From Fusibacter ferrireducens (lineage in GTDB: Bacteria; Bacillota; Clostridia; Peptostreptococcales; Acidaminobacteraceae), in the NCBI RefSeq assembly GCF_015352425.1, contig NZ_JADKNH010000006.1:1-64000 (forward strand): DNA of 64,000 bases, given 5' to 3'. The notes under the pieces were generated by a model. It saw nothing but the letters and a program-made list of their open reading frames with translations. It searched no databases and was not told where the DNA came from. Shown piece after piece: positions 17,287 to 25,907 of this stretch. The stretch's first letter is position 1, and every line of letters begins with the position of its first letter. The position numbers and the translations under genes are program-made.

Positions 17287-18204
17287 TTGAGTTATTCAAA
17301 AATTATATCAGAAATCTTCATACTCATCATCTATGTCATCATCGGTTTTTATGCAAAAAAAAGAAAGTTCTTGACGGACTCGGGAATAGAAGATATCAGT
17401 AAGATCGTCGTCAACATCGCCATGCCCATGTTGGTGGTCTCCGCCATGAATATCGATTATGAAACGGAGTACGTTCATAATATGATCACACTTGCCATTT
17501 GTGCTTTTTTCTACTTGTCCACGGTTTCCTTGCTCAGCAGAAAACTCGCAACATCCATCACACACAGAGAAGACCATGTCAAATCCATTAGGTATGCTCT
17601 CATTTTTGGCAATACTTCTTTTCTGGGGTATCCCATCAGTTATGCGCTCTTTGGAGAACTTGGCATGCTCTACACTTCTGTCTTTGTTGCCATGCAAAAT
17701 ATATTCCAGTGGACAGTGGGTGTCCACATTTTTAAACAGGATAAGTTTGAATTCAAATCACTTAAAAGACTTTTGAATCCAGGTTTAATTGCCATTTTTT
17801 TTGGTATGACACTGTTCTTTTTGGGGATTAAGACACCCCCTTATTTACAGAGAGTCATTAAAAATCTCGGTGCCATCTCTGTCCCACTTGCACTGATGGT
17901 CATCGGTGCCACACTTGCCGAATACGAACTCAAAAAAATTATTAGAGATCGTGAAGCACAAGTGGTTTCCGCTATAAAATCACTTGCCTTTCCAACTCTT
18001 TTTCTCGGAGTGCTTCTGCTTCTGCCCATACCCTCTATGCTCAAAGCTATTTTGATCATACAGACAGCGGCACCTGTCCAAGCATCGGCTGCCTTATTTG
18101 CAAAAAACTTTGGTGGTGAATCGGGCATCGTTGCAAAGTGTGTTGCCATTACGACGCTTTTATGCACCATTACCATACCACTTTTTTTAATGTTTGTTCA
18201 GTAA
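17287..18204 (+). CDS. AEC-family transporter (auxin efflux carrier superfamily)
   Basis: Membrane protein of 305 residues with about ten hydrophobic segments in the two-fold inverted arrangement of the AEC family. Typical points: NIAMPMLVVSAMN in the first half, FGNTSFLGYPISYALFGE, and PLALMVIGATLAEYE before the second half. Members move malate, other dicarboxylates or amino-acid-like anions. The start is TTG 17287, 6 bases after AAGGAG. It sits between two duplicated regulators and is probably controlled by one of them. Substrate not deducible; a carboxylate or peptide-derived acid would suit the nearby M20 peptidase. Confidence 0.88.
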   Translation: MSYSKIISEIFILIIYVIIGFYAKKRKFLTDSGIEDISKIVVNIAMPMLVVSAMNIDYETEYVHNMITLAICAFFYLSTVSLLSRKLATSITHREDHVKSIRYALIFGNTSFLGYPISYALFGELGMLYTSVFVAMQNIFQWTVGVHIFKQDKFEFKSLKRLLNPGLIAIFFGMTLFFLGIKTPPYLQRVIKNLGAISVPLALMVIGATLAEYELKKIIRDREAQVVSAIKSLAFPTLFLGVLLLLPIPSMLKAILIIQTAAPVQASAALFAKNFGGESGIVAKCVAITTLLCTITIPLFLMFVQ

Positions 18205-18339
18205 ATTTTAGAGCACCATAAAAGGTGTCTCTCATTGCTCTCCTCATCATGGCAGTTCATATATAGTCGTTTACAAAAGTGACCCAAATCATTCACTTGG
18301 TGTTTTGATAATCTTGTATGTTATCGAAAGGGGAATCTC

Positions 18340-19677
18340 ATGAAAATTGGTTTTTTTGGAACAAAGGTGAGAATAGCAGCTATCCAAAATGTATTTCGTA
18401 CATTTTTTGAAAATATTACACCTGTATATGTTGTAAATAATCTGAGCTACTATCAGGAGCAAGTGGAAGCAGAACTTAAAGCGATAAAGCCCACTCTGGA
18501 TGGTTTTATATTTTTGGGTGAACTCCAATATGAACATTACAGTTATATCTTGTCGCCAGACATCCCCTGTATCTATTTGAAGAAGGATTGGTCTTCACTT
18601 CAAAGTGCATTTTTAAAAGTTTCTCTCCAAAATATAGATTTTAGAAATGTCAGCATCGACAGTTATACCAGTTCCGAACTTCAGCACCTGTTCTCCAATT
18701 TAGACATTTCAGACTCGGAAAATAATACGCATTTTATCACGCGCAGACGTTTCGATAAAACCTACGTCTCCAAAGTATATAATGAACATCTTTTACTCTA
18801 TAGAACAAATGTTGTGAAGGCCTGTGTTACAGCATTGTTGCCCGTCTACGAATTATTAAAGAGTGCTGAAATCCCCTGTATTTATGTAAAGCCAAGTGCT
18901 GAATCCATCATTAATGCAGTGAATACCATTATAGACCAAATTAATACGCGTAAAAATACTATTGGACATACCGCCATTTTGATCATAAAGTTATTTCCTA
19001 AAAAAGAGTATTCATATATGCGCAAAGACGAGTACTCGTACATGCACGAAAAAATAAAAGTAGCTGAAGAAATTTACTATTTTGCCCGAAACACTAAAGC
19101 AGCGGTTGTAAGTGAATCACAGGATAAGTTTATCATCTTGATGAACAAATCAGATCTATTTGAATACACACAGGGTTTCAAAAGTTTCTATCTTGTAAAT
19201 GCCATCAATGCCAATACCAACTGTGATGTCAATATTGGCATCGGATATGGTTTTGATCCCAGTGAAGCAAAATATAATGCCAATATCGCCATAGAGAAAC
19301 TTGAGGATTCCGTTCCAAATCGCGTCTATATTGTCCCTTACGGAAACTCAGTCATTGGACCCTTAGAATTTTTACAGGCCGAATTCTCTCATGAAAAGAG
19401 CATAGAAGAAAAATTGATCCTTGAGATTTCCAGTAAGACAAGTATATCTCAGACGTTGCTTTATGACCTCCACACACTCATGGAAAAGCAAAAGAAAAAC
19501 AGTTTCACATCGCCTGAAATCTCAAAGGCACTAGGCATTTCGCAGCGCAGTTCAAATCGACTTCTATTAAAACTTATGGCCTCCAACTATGCTGTTTATG
19601 CAGGTAAGCAAGTGACGGGAAATTCAGGTCGCCCGAGTGATATATATGAAATCACACTTCATACGGCAACCTCATGA
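18340..19677 (+). CDS. Putative transcription regulator with C-terminal wHTH, paralogue B
   Basis: Protein of 445 residues, a close duplicate of 15933-17273 in all three regions. A 49-bp block is base-for-base identical (16323-16371 and 18730-18778), and a second identical stretch of about 44 bp covers the EKIKVAEEIYYFARN codons, so copying is fairly recent or maintained by gene conversion. Differences gather in the first ~55 residues, at about 140-190 and in the wHTH (LSKNLG versus ISKALG), where ligand or DNA preference could differ. GAAAGGGG precedes the ATG. A terminator follows at 19748. Confidence 0.7.
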   Translation: MKIGFFGTKVRIAAIQNVFRTFFENITPVYVVNNLSYYQEQVEAELKAIKPTLDGFIFLGELQYEHYSYILSPDIPCIYLKKDWSSLQSAFLKVSLQNIDFRNVSIDSYTSSELQHLFSNLDISDSENNTHFITRRRFDKTYVSKVYNEHLLLYRTNVVKACVTALLPVYELLKSAEIPCIYVKPSAESIINAVNTIIDQINTRKNTIGHTAILIIKLFPKKEYSYMRKDEYSYMHEKIKVAEEIYYFARNTKAAVVSESQDKFIILMNKSDLFEYTQGFKSFYLVNAINANTNCDVNIGIGYGFDPSEAKYNANIAIEKLEDSVPNRVYIVPYGNSVIGPLEFLQAEFSHEKSIEEKLILEISSKTSISQTLLYDLHTLMEKQKKNSFTSPEISKALGISQRSSNRLLLKLMASNYAVYAGKQVTGNSGRPSDIYEITLHTATS

Positions 19678-19747
19678 TTCAAAAATGACATTGGCAGTCT
19701 TCAACTATTTAGATCATCGACGCCTATACTGAAATTTGCTCATACTA

Positions 19748-19786
19748 AAGGCAGCCACTTTCCAAGCATTGGCTGCCTTATTTTTA
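19748..19786 (+). terminator. Terminator after regulator paralogue B
   Basis: AAGGCAGCC / GGCTGCCTT stem followed by ATTTTT. Confidence 0.85.
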
Positions 19787-19848
19787 AAGATCAGATGCCC
19801 CCACTTATGAGGTCATCTGAAAAATGATATGCTTTAATATCCTACGTT

Positions 19849-21024
19849 CTAATCTAAAAATGATTTCACATTTTCAGACTCTAGAATAGCATCTGTAATG
19901 AGCACTATGCGCTCGATTGCGGAATCCACAAGTGCATATTCTCTATTCGTATGATTCCATTCACCTTTGACACCCATACTACAAAGACATGGCACACCTG
20001 CTATCGTTATAAAAGCGGCATCTGATGAGCCACCAATGTGAATAGGCTCCGTTTCACCAAATCCATTTTTTACCGATATGCCATTTACAAATTCATACGC
20101 TTTTTGATTGATCTTATTAGAAAATGGAGGGAAACCACCATCTATAAATACTTCGCCAGTTGTTCCTTCAACTTTACAGGTCTCAGCGATTTGTCTGAGG
20201 TCTTCAACGATGTCCTCTTTCATGTCCACGTCATTATATCTGACATCGATTTCAATTTCAGCATAATCAGGCACTGCATTTGCCACAGTTCCCCCTTTAA
20301 TCGTACCCACTGAGAAAGTGACCTCTTCATACTTCTCGTTTAAAGCTTGTATACTCAAAATCTTATGTGCCATTTCTTGGATTGCATTGATACCATCGCT
20401 AAAGTTAGCGCCTGCATGCGCTGATTTACCTCTCGTAGCAACTCTGCAAGCAATTCTGCCCTTTCTTGCAACAGTAATTGAATTGCCTACGATTCCAGTC
20501 TCCATATTGAAAGCCAGTTTGCAGCCCTTGCTCTCATCTGTCATCAATTGACCTTGATTAGAATGCTCATGACCATGCTCCTCATCGCCACTGATTATGA
20601 CTTTGATTGGTTTTTTATAATCTAGAGCTTTGAGCAACTTTATGATATAAAAAATGAGATTGACGCCACCTTTCATATCTAGCACGCCAGGACCAAATAC
20701 CTTGCCGTCTTCTACTCTAAAAGGATTATCTTGGATAAAGCCATCTTTAAAAACAGTGTCCATATGACCTGTTAATAAAATGCATTCATCTGGATTGCCC
20801 GTACCACATTCTCCAATGAGTAGAGGACCTGCCTTGTCATATTCATAAACCTTAGTGCTCATGCCTAATTTCTCCAACTCTTGTCTTACAAAATCACACA
20901 CTGCATTGACGCCTTCACGATTATGAGTAAAGCTTTCAATTTCAACGATTTCTTTCCATGTCTTCAGGATAGCTTCTCTATTGACGTTGCATGATTTCAT
21001 TGCTTCTAAAATAGTAGGATTCAT
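19849..21024 (-). CDS. M20-family metallopeptidase (glutamate carboxypeptidase-like)
   Basis: Zinc hydrolase of 391 residues. Metal-binding pieces are clear: LTGHMDTVF, GPGVLDMKGG with the bridging aspartate, and GDEEHG with the catalytic glutamate. The dimerisation domain (about 190-305) includes RGKSAHAG. Closest named relatives are CPG2-type carboxypeptidases that split C-terminal glutamate or other acyl-amino acids. AGAGGTG precedes ATG 21024; a longer frame to 21057 lacks a site. It is divergent from the YfcC carrier and shares its upstream region, so uptake and hydrolysis of an N-acyl amino acid or dipeptide is a plausible joint role (inference). Confidence 0.88.
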   Translation of the reverse strand: MNPTILEAMKSCNVNREAILKTWKEIVEIESFTHNREGVNAVCDFVRQELEKLGMSTKVYEYDKAGPLLIGECGTGNPDECILLTGHMDTVFKDGFIQDNPFRVEDGKVFGPGVLDMKGGVNLIFYIIKLLKALDYKKPIKVIISGDEEHGHEHSNQGQLMTDESKGCKLAFNMETGIVGNSITVARKGRIACRVATRGKSAHAGANFSDGINAIQEMAHKILSIQALNEKYEEVTFSVGTIKGGTVANAVPDYAEIEIDVRYNDVDMKEDIVEDLRQIAETCKVEGTTGEVFIDGGFPPFSNKINQKAYEFVNGISVKNGFGETEPIHIGGSSDAAFITIAGVPCLCSMGVKGEWNHTNREYALVDSAIERIVLITDAILESENVKSFLD

Positions 21025-21192
21025 TCTGACACCTCTTTCTTCATATTTTAACCACATTATATTAACAATTAGAATGACATAATAGTGACTAAAATCTGTC
21101 TGTAATATAAATACTCATTTCACGAAGTACTCAAATTTCAACTAAAAACAATTTTAGACACATTATAGCTCATTTTAAGTCTTTCATTTATC

Positions 21193-21254
21193 TGTTAATA
21201 TTTCGTTAACAATTATCGACGATTTGTTAATATGACTTGGGGGTTTTGTTAACA
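21193..21254. promoter_or_regulatory. Four helically phased TGTTAAYA boxes
   Basis: TGTTAATA 21193, CGTTAACA 21204, TGTTAATA 21225, TGTTAACA 21247. The start-to-start distances of 11, 21 and 22 bp put all boxes on one face of the helix. They lie between the divergent M20 peptidase and YfcC carrier genes, 40-100 bp before the carrier start. Likely operator array; the binding protein is not known. Confidence 0.55.
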
Positions 21255-21294
21255 GTTATGAATTGTGGATAAAAATAAAAAAAGGAGTGATATT

Positions 21295-22677
21295 ATGACG
21301 AGTTCTACTCAAAAATCAAAAAGAAAATTTAAAATGCCTGATACGTATGTTTTATTGGTATTTTTTATTCTCGGTGCGGCTCTGTTAAGTTACATTTTGC
21401 CCGCAGGAACTTATGAAACGATCGGTGATACAAAGACAATTGATCCGAATTCATTTCACTTTATCGAACGAACACCTGTAAATCCTTTTCAGGCTATTTT
21501 ATCCATTTCAAAGGGGATGGTCAAAGCAAGCTCCATCATTTTTACAGTGTTTTTAGTATCAGGGGCATTTAAGGTTATTAATGACACAGGCTCAATTGAT
21601 TCTGCAATTGACTCACTATCAAATCGTTTAAAATCAAAAGTCATTATTTTAATTCCTATCATTATGATTTGTATGTCTGTACTCGGTTATCTTGGTATTA
21701 TTGTCAATCAGACTATTGTTTTTATTCCTATCGGTTTGATCATTGCTAGAAAACTGAAGATGGACCCTATTGTTGGTTTATCCATGATGTACCTTGCAAC
21801 TTATTCTGGTTTTATCGGATCTGGTTTGTGCCCATTCACGGTTCTCGTTGCACAAAAAATTGCTGGGCTACCACTTTTATCTGGTATTGAATTCAGAACT
21901 GTTGTCTTTTTATTCCTCTTAGTATCTGCAATCATTTATTTAATGCGATATGCCAAAAAAGTTTTGGATGATCCTTCAAAATCTATATTGGGAACGGATT
22001 ACGAATGGGCAGTTGAAGCACACAAAACTGCTGAATTTAGTGCAAAACACAAAATTGTTCTCGTTGCACTCTTTATAACTTTTGGCATTTACATTTACGG
22101 TGCTCAAAAATTAAGCTGGGGTATGAACGAACTCAACACAGTTTGTATTTTACTTGCAATCTTTAGTGGTGTTATTGGTGGCATGTCTCTTGATGATATG
22201 AGTAAATCATTTGTAGCAGGTTGTAAAATGGCTGTGTTCTCAGCACTTTTAATTGGATTTGCAACAGCGATCTCAGTTGTGCTTTCACAAGGTAACATTA
22301 TTCACACAATTATCTACTATGCTTCAATGCCTTTAGGACATTTGTCTTCGTACCTATCTGCACTCTTTATGTTCTTCTTCAACTGGGGCTTTAACTTCTT
22401 CGTGCCATCAGGTAGTGGACAAGCGGCTGTTGTTATGCCAATTTTAGCACCACTTAGTGATGTTATCGGCTTATCTAAACAAGTTACTGTATCTGCATAC
22501 AAATACGGTGACGGTATCACAAACTTAATCATTCCAACATCAGGCACATTGATGGGCTTCATCGGTCTAGCAAAAATACCTTATGAAAAATGGTTAAAAT
22601 TCATATTGCCTCTAATCGGTATTTGGACTGCAATTGCAGCAGCGTCATTACTAATCGGTGTTGCTATAGGATTCTAA
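21295..22677 (+). CDS. YfcC-family membrane carrier
   Basis: Transporter of 460 residues with about 12-13 hydrophobic segments of the YfcC/DcuC-type (PF03606-like) family. The N-terminal MPDTYVLLVFFILGAALLSY (residues about 17-36) followed by ILPAGTYE and the later FFVPSGSGQAAVVMPI and DGITNLIIPTSGTLMGF segments are typical. Proteins of this group move amino acids, dipeptides or carboxylates, often by exchange or with sodium. ATG 21295 follows AAAGGAG; the GTG at 21265 is not used. It shares a regulatory region with the M20 peptidase and precedes a CoA-transferase gene. Confidence 0.88.
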   Translation: MTSSTQKSKRKFKMPDTYVLLVFFILGAALLSYILPAGTYETIGDTKTIDPNSFHFIERTPVNPFQAILSISKGMVKASSIIFTVFLVSGAFKVINDTGSIDSAIDSLSNRLKSKVIILIPIIMICMSVLGYLGIIVNQTIVFIPIGLIIARKLKMDPIVGLSMMYLATYSGFIGSGLCPFTVLVAQKIAGLPLLSGIEFRTVVFLFLLVSAIIYLMRYAKKVLDDPSKSILGTDYEWAVEAHKTAEFSAKHKIVLVALFITFGIYIYGAQKLSWGMNELNTVCILLAIFSGVIGGMSLDDMSKSFVAGCKMAVFSALLIGFATAISVVLSQGNIIHTIIYYASMPLGHLSSYLSALFMFFFNWGFNFFVPSGSGQAAVVMPILAPLSDVIGLSKQVTVSAYKYGDGITNLIIPTSGTLMGFIGLAKIPYEKWLKFILPLIGIWTAIAAASLLIGVAIGF

Positions 22678-22729
22678 GCACTACAACAAGTTGATTACAA
22701 CAAATCACACACCCATATAAATTATTTAA

Positions 22730-22771
22730 GGATATGACTGTGCCCGTTGAGAGCACAGTCATATCTCTTTG
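22730..22771 (+). terminator. Hairpin terminator between YfcC and CoA-transferase genes
   Basis: GATATGACTGTGC / GCACAGTCATATC, a 13-bp perfect stem followed by TCTTTG. The weak T-run may allow partial read-through. Confidence 0.7.
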
Positions 22772-22821
22772 TCAAATAAGAAAAGGCATTTAAGACACAA
22801 AAGCATTTAAGGAGGTTTTTT

Positions 22822-24009
22822 ATGGAACAGGCACTAAAAGGCATTAAAGTATTGGATTTAACACGTGTTTTAGCGGGACCCTATTGCACCATGATTCTCG
22901 CAGATATGGGCGCAGATGTCATCAAAGTGGAAGCCCCAATCAAAGGCGATGATTCAAGACAATTCGGCCCTTACGTCAACGGTGAAAGCGCTTACTTTAT
23001 GAGCATCAATCGCAATAAAAGAAGCATCACAATGAATTTGAAAAATCCAGAAGCAAAAAAAGAATTTTTCAAGCTCATTAAATCCGTAGATGTCGTCACT
23101 GAAAACTTCAAACCAGGAACCATGGAAAAATTAGGCCTTGGCTATGATGTGCTCAAAGAAATAAACCCTCAGATCATTTATGCCGCAACTTCAGGTTTTG
23201 GTCATACAGGACCCTATAGTGCACGTCCTGCCTATGATGGTGTCGTTCAAGCTATGGGAGGCATTATGAGCATCACAGGCCAAAAGGGCGGCAAACCTAC
23301 ACGTGTGGGCCCATCTGTTGGCGATATTATGGCTGGCATGTTTACGGCAATTGGCATCTTAGGTGCACTACACTACAGAACCGAACACGGCATAGGTCAA
23401 AAGATTGATGTGAGCATGTTGGATTGTCAAGTAGCTGTGCTTGAAAATGCCATCTCAAGATACATGGCAACGGGTGTCTCACCAAAACCTGAAGGCAATC
23501 GTCATGCTTCAATTGTACCATTTGAACCCTTTGATACTTCAGATGGTGAAATTATGATTGCAGTTGGGAACGACTCTATTTGGCAAAAATTCTGTACTCA
23601 GATTCAAAGAGAAGATTTAATTTCAGATACATTATTCGCCACAAATCCATTGCGTTCAGAGAATTACGAACATCTCCGTCCTATTCTGGGAGACATCATA
23701 AAAACCAAAACAACTTCTGAATGGCAAGCTATTTTCGATGCAAATGGCATTCCAAATGGTCCTATAAACAATATTGAAAGCGTTGTCAACGACCCACAAG
23801 TGAACCACAGAGAAATGATCGTGGAAATGGATCACCCTATTGCCAATAAAATAAAGATTCCAGGCGTCCCTATTAAAATGAGTGTGACGCAAGGCACTGT
23901 CCATAAAGCTTCTCCAATTCTCGGCGAAGATACAGCGGATATTTTAAAAACCATGAACGGGCTCACCGACTCTGAAATAGAAAACTTAAAAAAGATCGGT
24001 GCTATCTAA
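22822..24009 (+). CDS. CaiB/BaiF class III CoA-transferase
   Basis: Enzyme of 395 residues that moves CoA between an acyl-CoA and a carboxylic acid. The N-terminal GIKVLDLTRVLAGPYCTMIL, KVEAP, FGHTGPYS and the catalytic aspartate in DVSMLDCQVA are all present. Full length. AAGGAGG precedes ATG. With the upstream carrier and the peptidase it may activate a carboxylate (for instance an amino-acid-derived 2-hydroxy acid) for fermentation; the substrate is not deducible. No CoA-dependent dehydratase genes lie next to it. Confidence 0.92.
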   Translation: MEQALKGIKVLDLTRVLAGPYCTMILADMGADVIKVEAPIKGDDSRQFGPYVNGESAYFMSINRNKRSITMNLKNPEAKKEFFKLIKSVDVVTENFKPGTMEKLGLGYDVLKEINPQIIYAATSGFGHTGPYSARPAYDGVVQAMGGIMSITGQKGGKPTRVGPSVGDIMAGMFTAIGILGALHYRTEHGIGQKIDVSMLDCQVAVLENAISRYMATGVSPKPEGNRHASIVPFEPFDTSDGEIMIAVGNDSIWQKFCTQIQREDLISDTLFATNPLRSENYEHLRPILGDIIKTKTTSEWQAIFDANGIPNGPINNIESVVNDPQVNHREMIVEMDHPIANKIKIPGVPIKMSVTQGTVHKASPILGEDTADILKTMNGLTDSEIENLKKIGAI

Positions 24010-24031
24010 ATGCTTCCGTAAGTTCCATTTG

Positions 24032-24079
24032 AAAAACTGTCTCTCCATAAGACTTATAATGTGAGAGACAGTTTTTTTA
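24032..24079 (+). terminator. Terminator after CoA-transferase
   Basis: AAAACTGTCTCTC / GAGAGACAGTTTTTTT stem with T7 tail. Confidence 0.92.
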
Positions 24080-24192
24080 TATCTATTTTATATTTGTATT
24101 TTTGAAATCATTGCTATTTTGCACTTAATTTTTTTATTTAATTATTGTAATTAGGGGTATTATTAGAGTAATATAATTCAAAGGAGATAGCC

Positions 24193-25755
24193 ATGACACA
24201 TAAATCGCCCACGATGAATCATCACAAATTTGACTTAGATTTTCTCTCTAAAGAAGACAAACCCGCTATGCCTCTTAAAAAAACATACAAAATCATCATA
24301 GCAGATGATGATGAGGACGTGCATGTTTTAACTGAACTCTTATTAAAGGATTTTGTCTTTGAGGGCGAAGGCCTCATCTTCATTCACACTTATTCCGCTG
24401 TGGACACAATAAGATGTATAGACCGAAATCCAGATGCTGCAGTTATTTTATTGGACGTGGTTATGGAAGAAATGAATTCGGGCTTAAAAGTTGTGGACTA
24501 TATTAGAAAGGTTCAAAAAAATAGACTGGTCCGAATTGTTCTCAGAACTGGCCAACCCGGCTATGCGCCTGAAGAGAATTTGATCAGGGATTATGACATC
24601 AATGACTACAAATTGAAAACCGAATTGACTAAACAAAAAATGTATACAACACTTTATGCCTGCCTAAGATCCTATAGAGACCTCATTCATATTGAACGCA
24701 ATAAAAGTTCACTGGAAGAACTCGTCAAGATCAGCGGCGACTTATTTAAAAAGAGTTCTCTCTTTGATTTTCTAGAATCTATTTTCATGCAAATTTCAAT
24801 TTTTCAAAAGTATTCGCACCACTTGCCTCTGAGTTCAAAAGTAGAAAAAAACGGTTTGATCTTCAAGGCGGATGGCATCATTTTAGTTGGCATGGGTAAA
24901 TACAAGATTTATGAAGATCATAAAATTGATGAAATAAAGCATCTCATTGGTCTAGAAGATTTGCTCACAACATTGCCAGAGACAGACGAGAACATCATTT
25001 ACCTAAAACAGGGGTTGCTTTTTTATAATAAGGGCCTTTCTGCCCTGAGAGATTATGTCTATATTGAACTGAATAAAGATCTCTACGATAAAGCTTTGAT
25101 TGAATTGCTCATTAACAATTATGCTTTGGCACTGGAGAACTATCAGCTCAACGAACTTCTTATCAAGAGTCATGAGGATGTCATCTTTACACTGACAGAA
25201 ACCATAGAAAGACATTCAAATGAAACTTCAAATCATGTAAAGCGCGTTTCTATGTTTATGAAATTACTGGCAGAGCATTATGACACCCCAGAATCGGAAT
25301 GGGACTTGCTCAGAATATCAAGTGTCCTTCACGATATTGGCAAAATAGGCATCCCCGATTCCATACTGAAAAAACCCGGCAGACTGACTTTTGAAGAATT
25401 TGAAATCATCAAAACACATACTGAAATTGGCTATAGAATTTTGGGAACCAATAATCATCCCATCTTTGAAAAAGCAGCGGATATTGCCTATTATCATCAC
25501 GAAAAATTTGATGGCACCGGTTATCCACTAGGTCTGTCCGGCACTGATATCCCCCTTTATGCGAGAATGATGGCCATAATTGATGTATTTGATGCATTGG
25601 TCAGTAAAAGGTGCTACAAAGAGGCAATCCCCATTGATGAAGTCTTTAAGATCATGGCATCAGAATCCGGAAAACATTTTGATCCCATTCTGCTGGAACT
25701 CTTCCTAAATGATAGAGCTGCAATAGAAAAAGTACTTACAACATATAATGATTAA
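24193..25755 (+). CDS. Response regulator with DUF3369 and HD-GYP domains
   Basis: Protein of 520 residues. Receiver domain at about 33-155 with acidic cluster DDDED and phosphoacceptor D88 in AVILLDVVMEE; a middle domain (about 170-320) matching the DUF3369 type; and a C-terminal HD-GYP phosphodiesterase (about 330-515) with LHDIGKIGIPD, the KTHTEIGYRIL helix and HHEKFDGTGYP. Predicted to break down c-di-GMP when phosphorylated. AAGGAG precedes the ATG. It converges with the Cache-type histidine kinase at 25908-27830, a natural candidate partner. Confidence 0.92.
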   Translation: MTHKSPTMNHHKFDLDFLSKEDKPAMPLKKTYKIIIADDDEDVHVLTELLLKDFVFEGEGLIFIHTYSAVDTIRCIDRNPDAAVILLDVVMEEMNSGLKVVDYIRKVQKNRLVRIVLRTGQPGYAPEENLIRDYDINDYKLKTELTKQKMYTTLYACLRSYRDLIHIERNKSSLEELVKISGDLFKKSSLFDFLESIFMQISIFQKYSHHLPLSSKVEKNGLIFKADGIILVGMGKYKIYEDHKIDEIKHLIGLEDLLTTLPETDENIIYLKQGLLFYNKGLSALRDYVYIELNKDLYDKALIELLINNYALALENYQLNELLIKSHEDVIFTLTETIERHSNETSNHVKRVSMFMKLLAEHYDTPESEWDLLRISSVLHDIGKIGIPDSILKKPGRLTFEEFEIIKTHTEIGYRILGTNNHPIFEKAADIAYYHHEKFDGTGYPLGLSGTDIPLYARMMAIIDVFDALVSKRCYKEAIPIDEVFKIMASESGKHFDPILLELFLNDRAAIEKVLTTYND

Positions 25756-25764
25756 GCAAGACAA

Positions 25765-25805
25765 GAGCGATAGCCCAATGCGTTTTTCTCACGAGGCTAT
25801 CGCTC
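25765..25805. terminator. Hairpin between convergent genes
   Basis: GAGCGATAGCC / GGCTATCGCTC, 11-bp perfect stem. Weak T-run (ATTTC) on the plus strand; position suits a terminator for the HD-GYP gene. Confidence 0.6.
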
Positions 25806-25907
25806 ATTTCATGCGATTCAATCCGATGTGTCACATCACGTGTATTACAGTCAGGCATGCATCCATCACAGTCAAGTAGAGCTCTCCTGACGATGCCCCT
25901 ACCCTAC

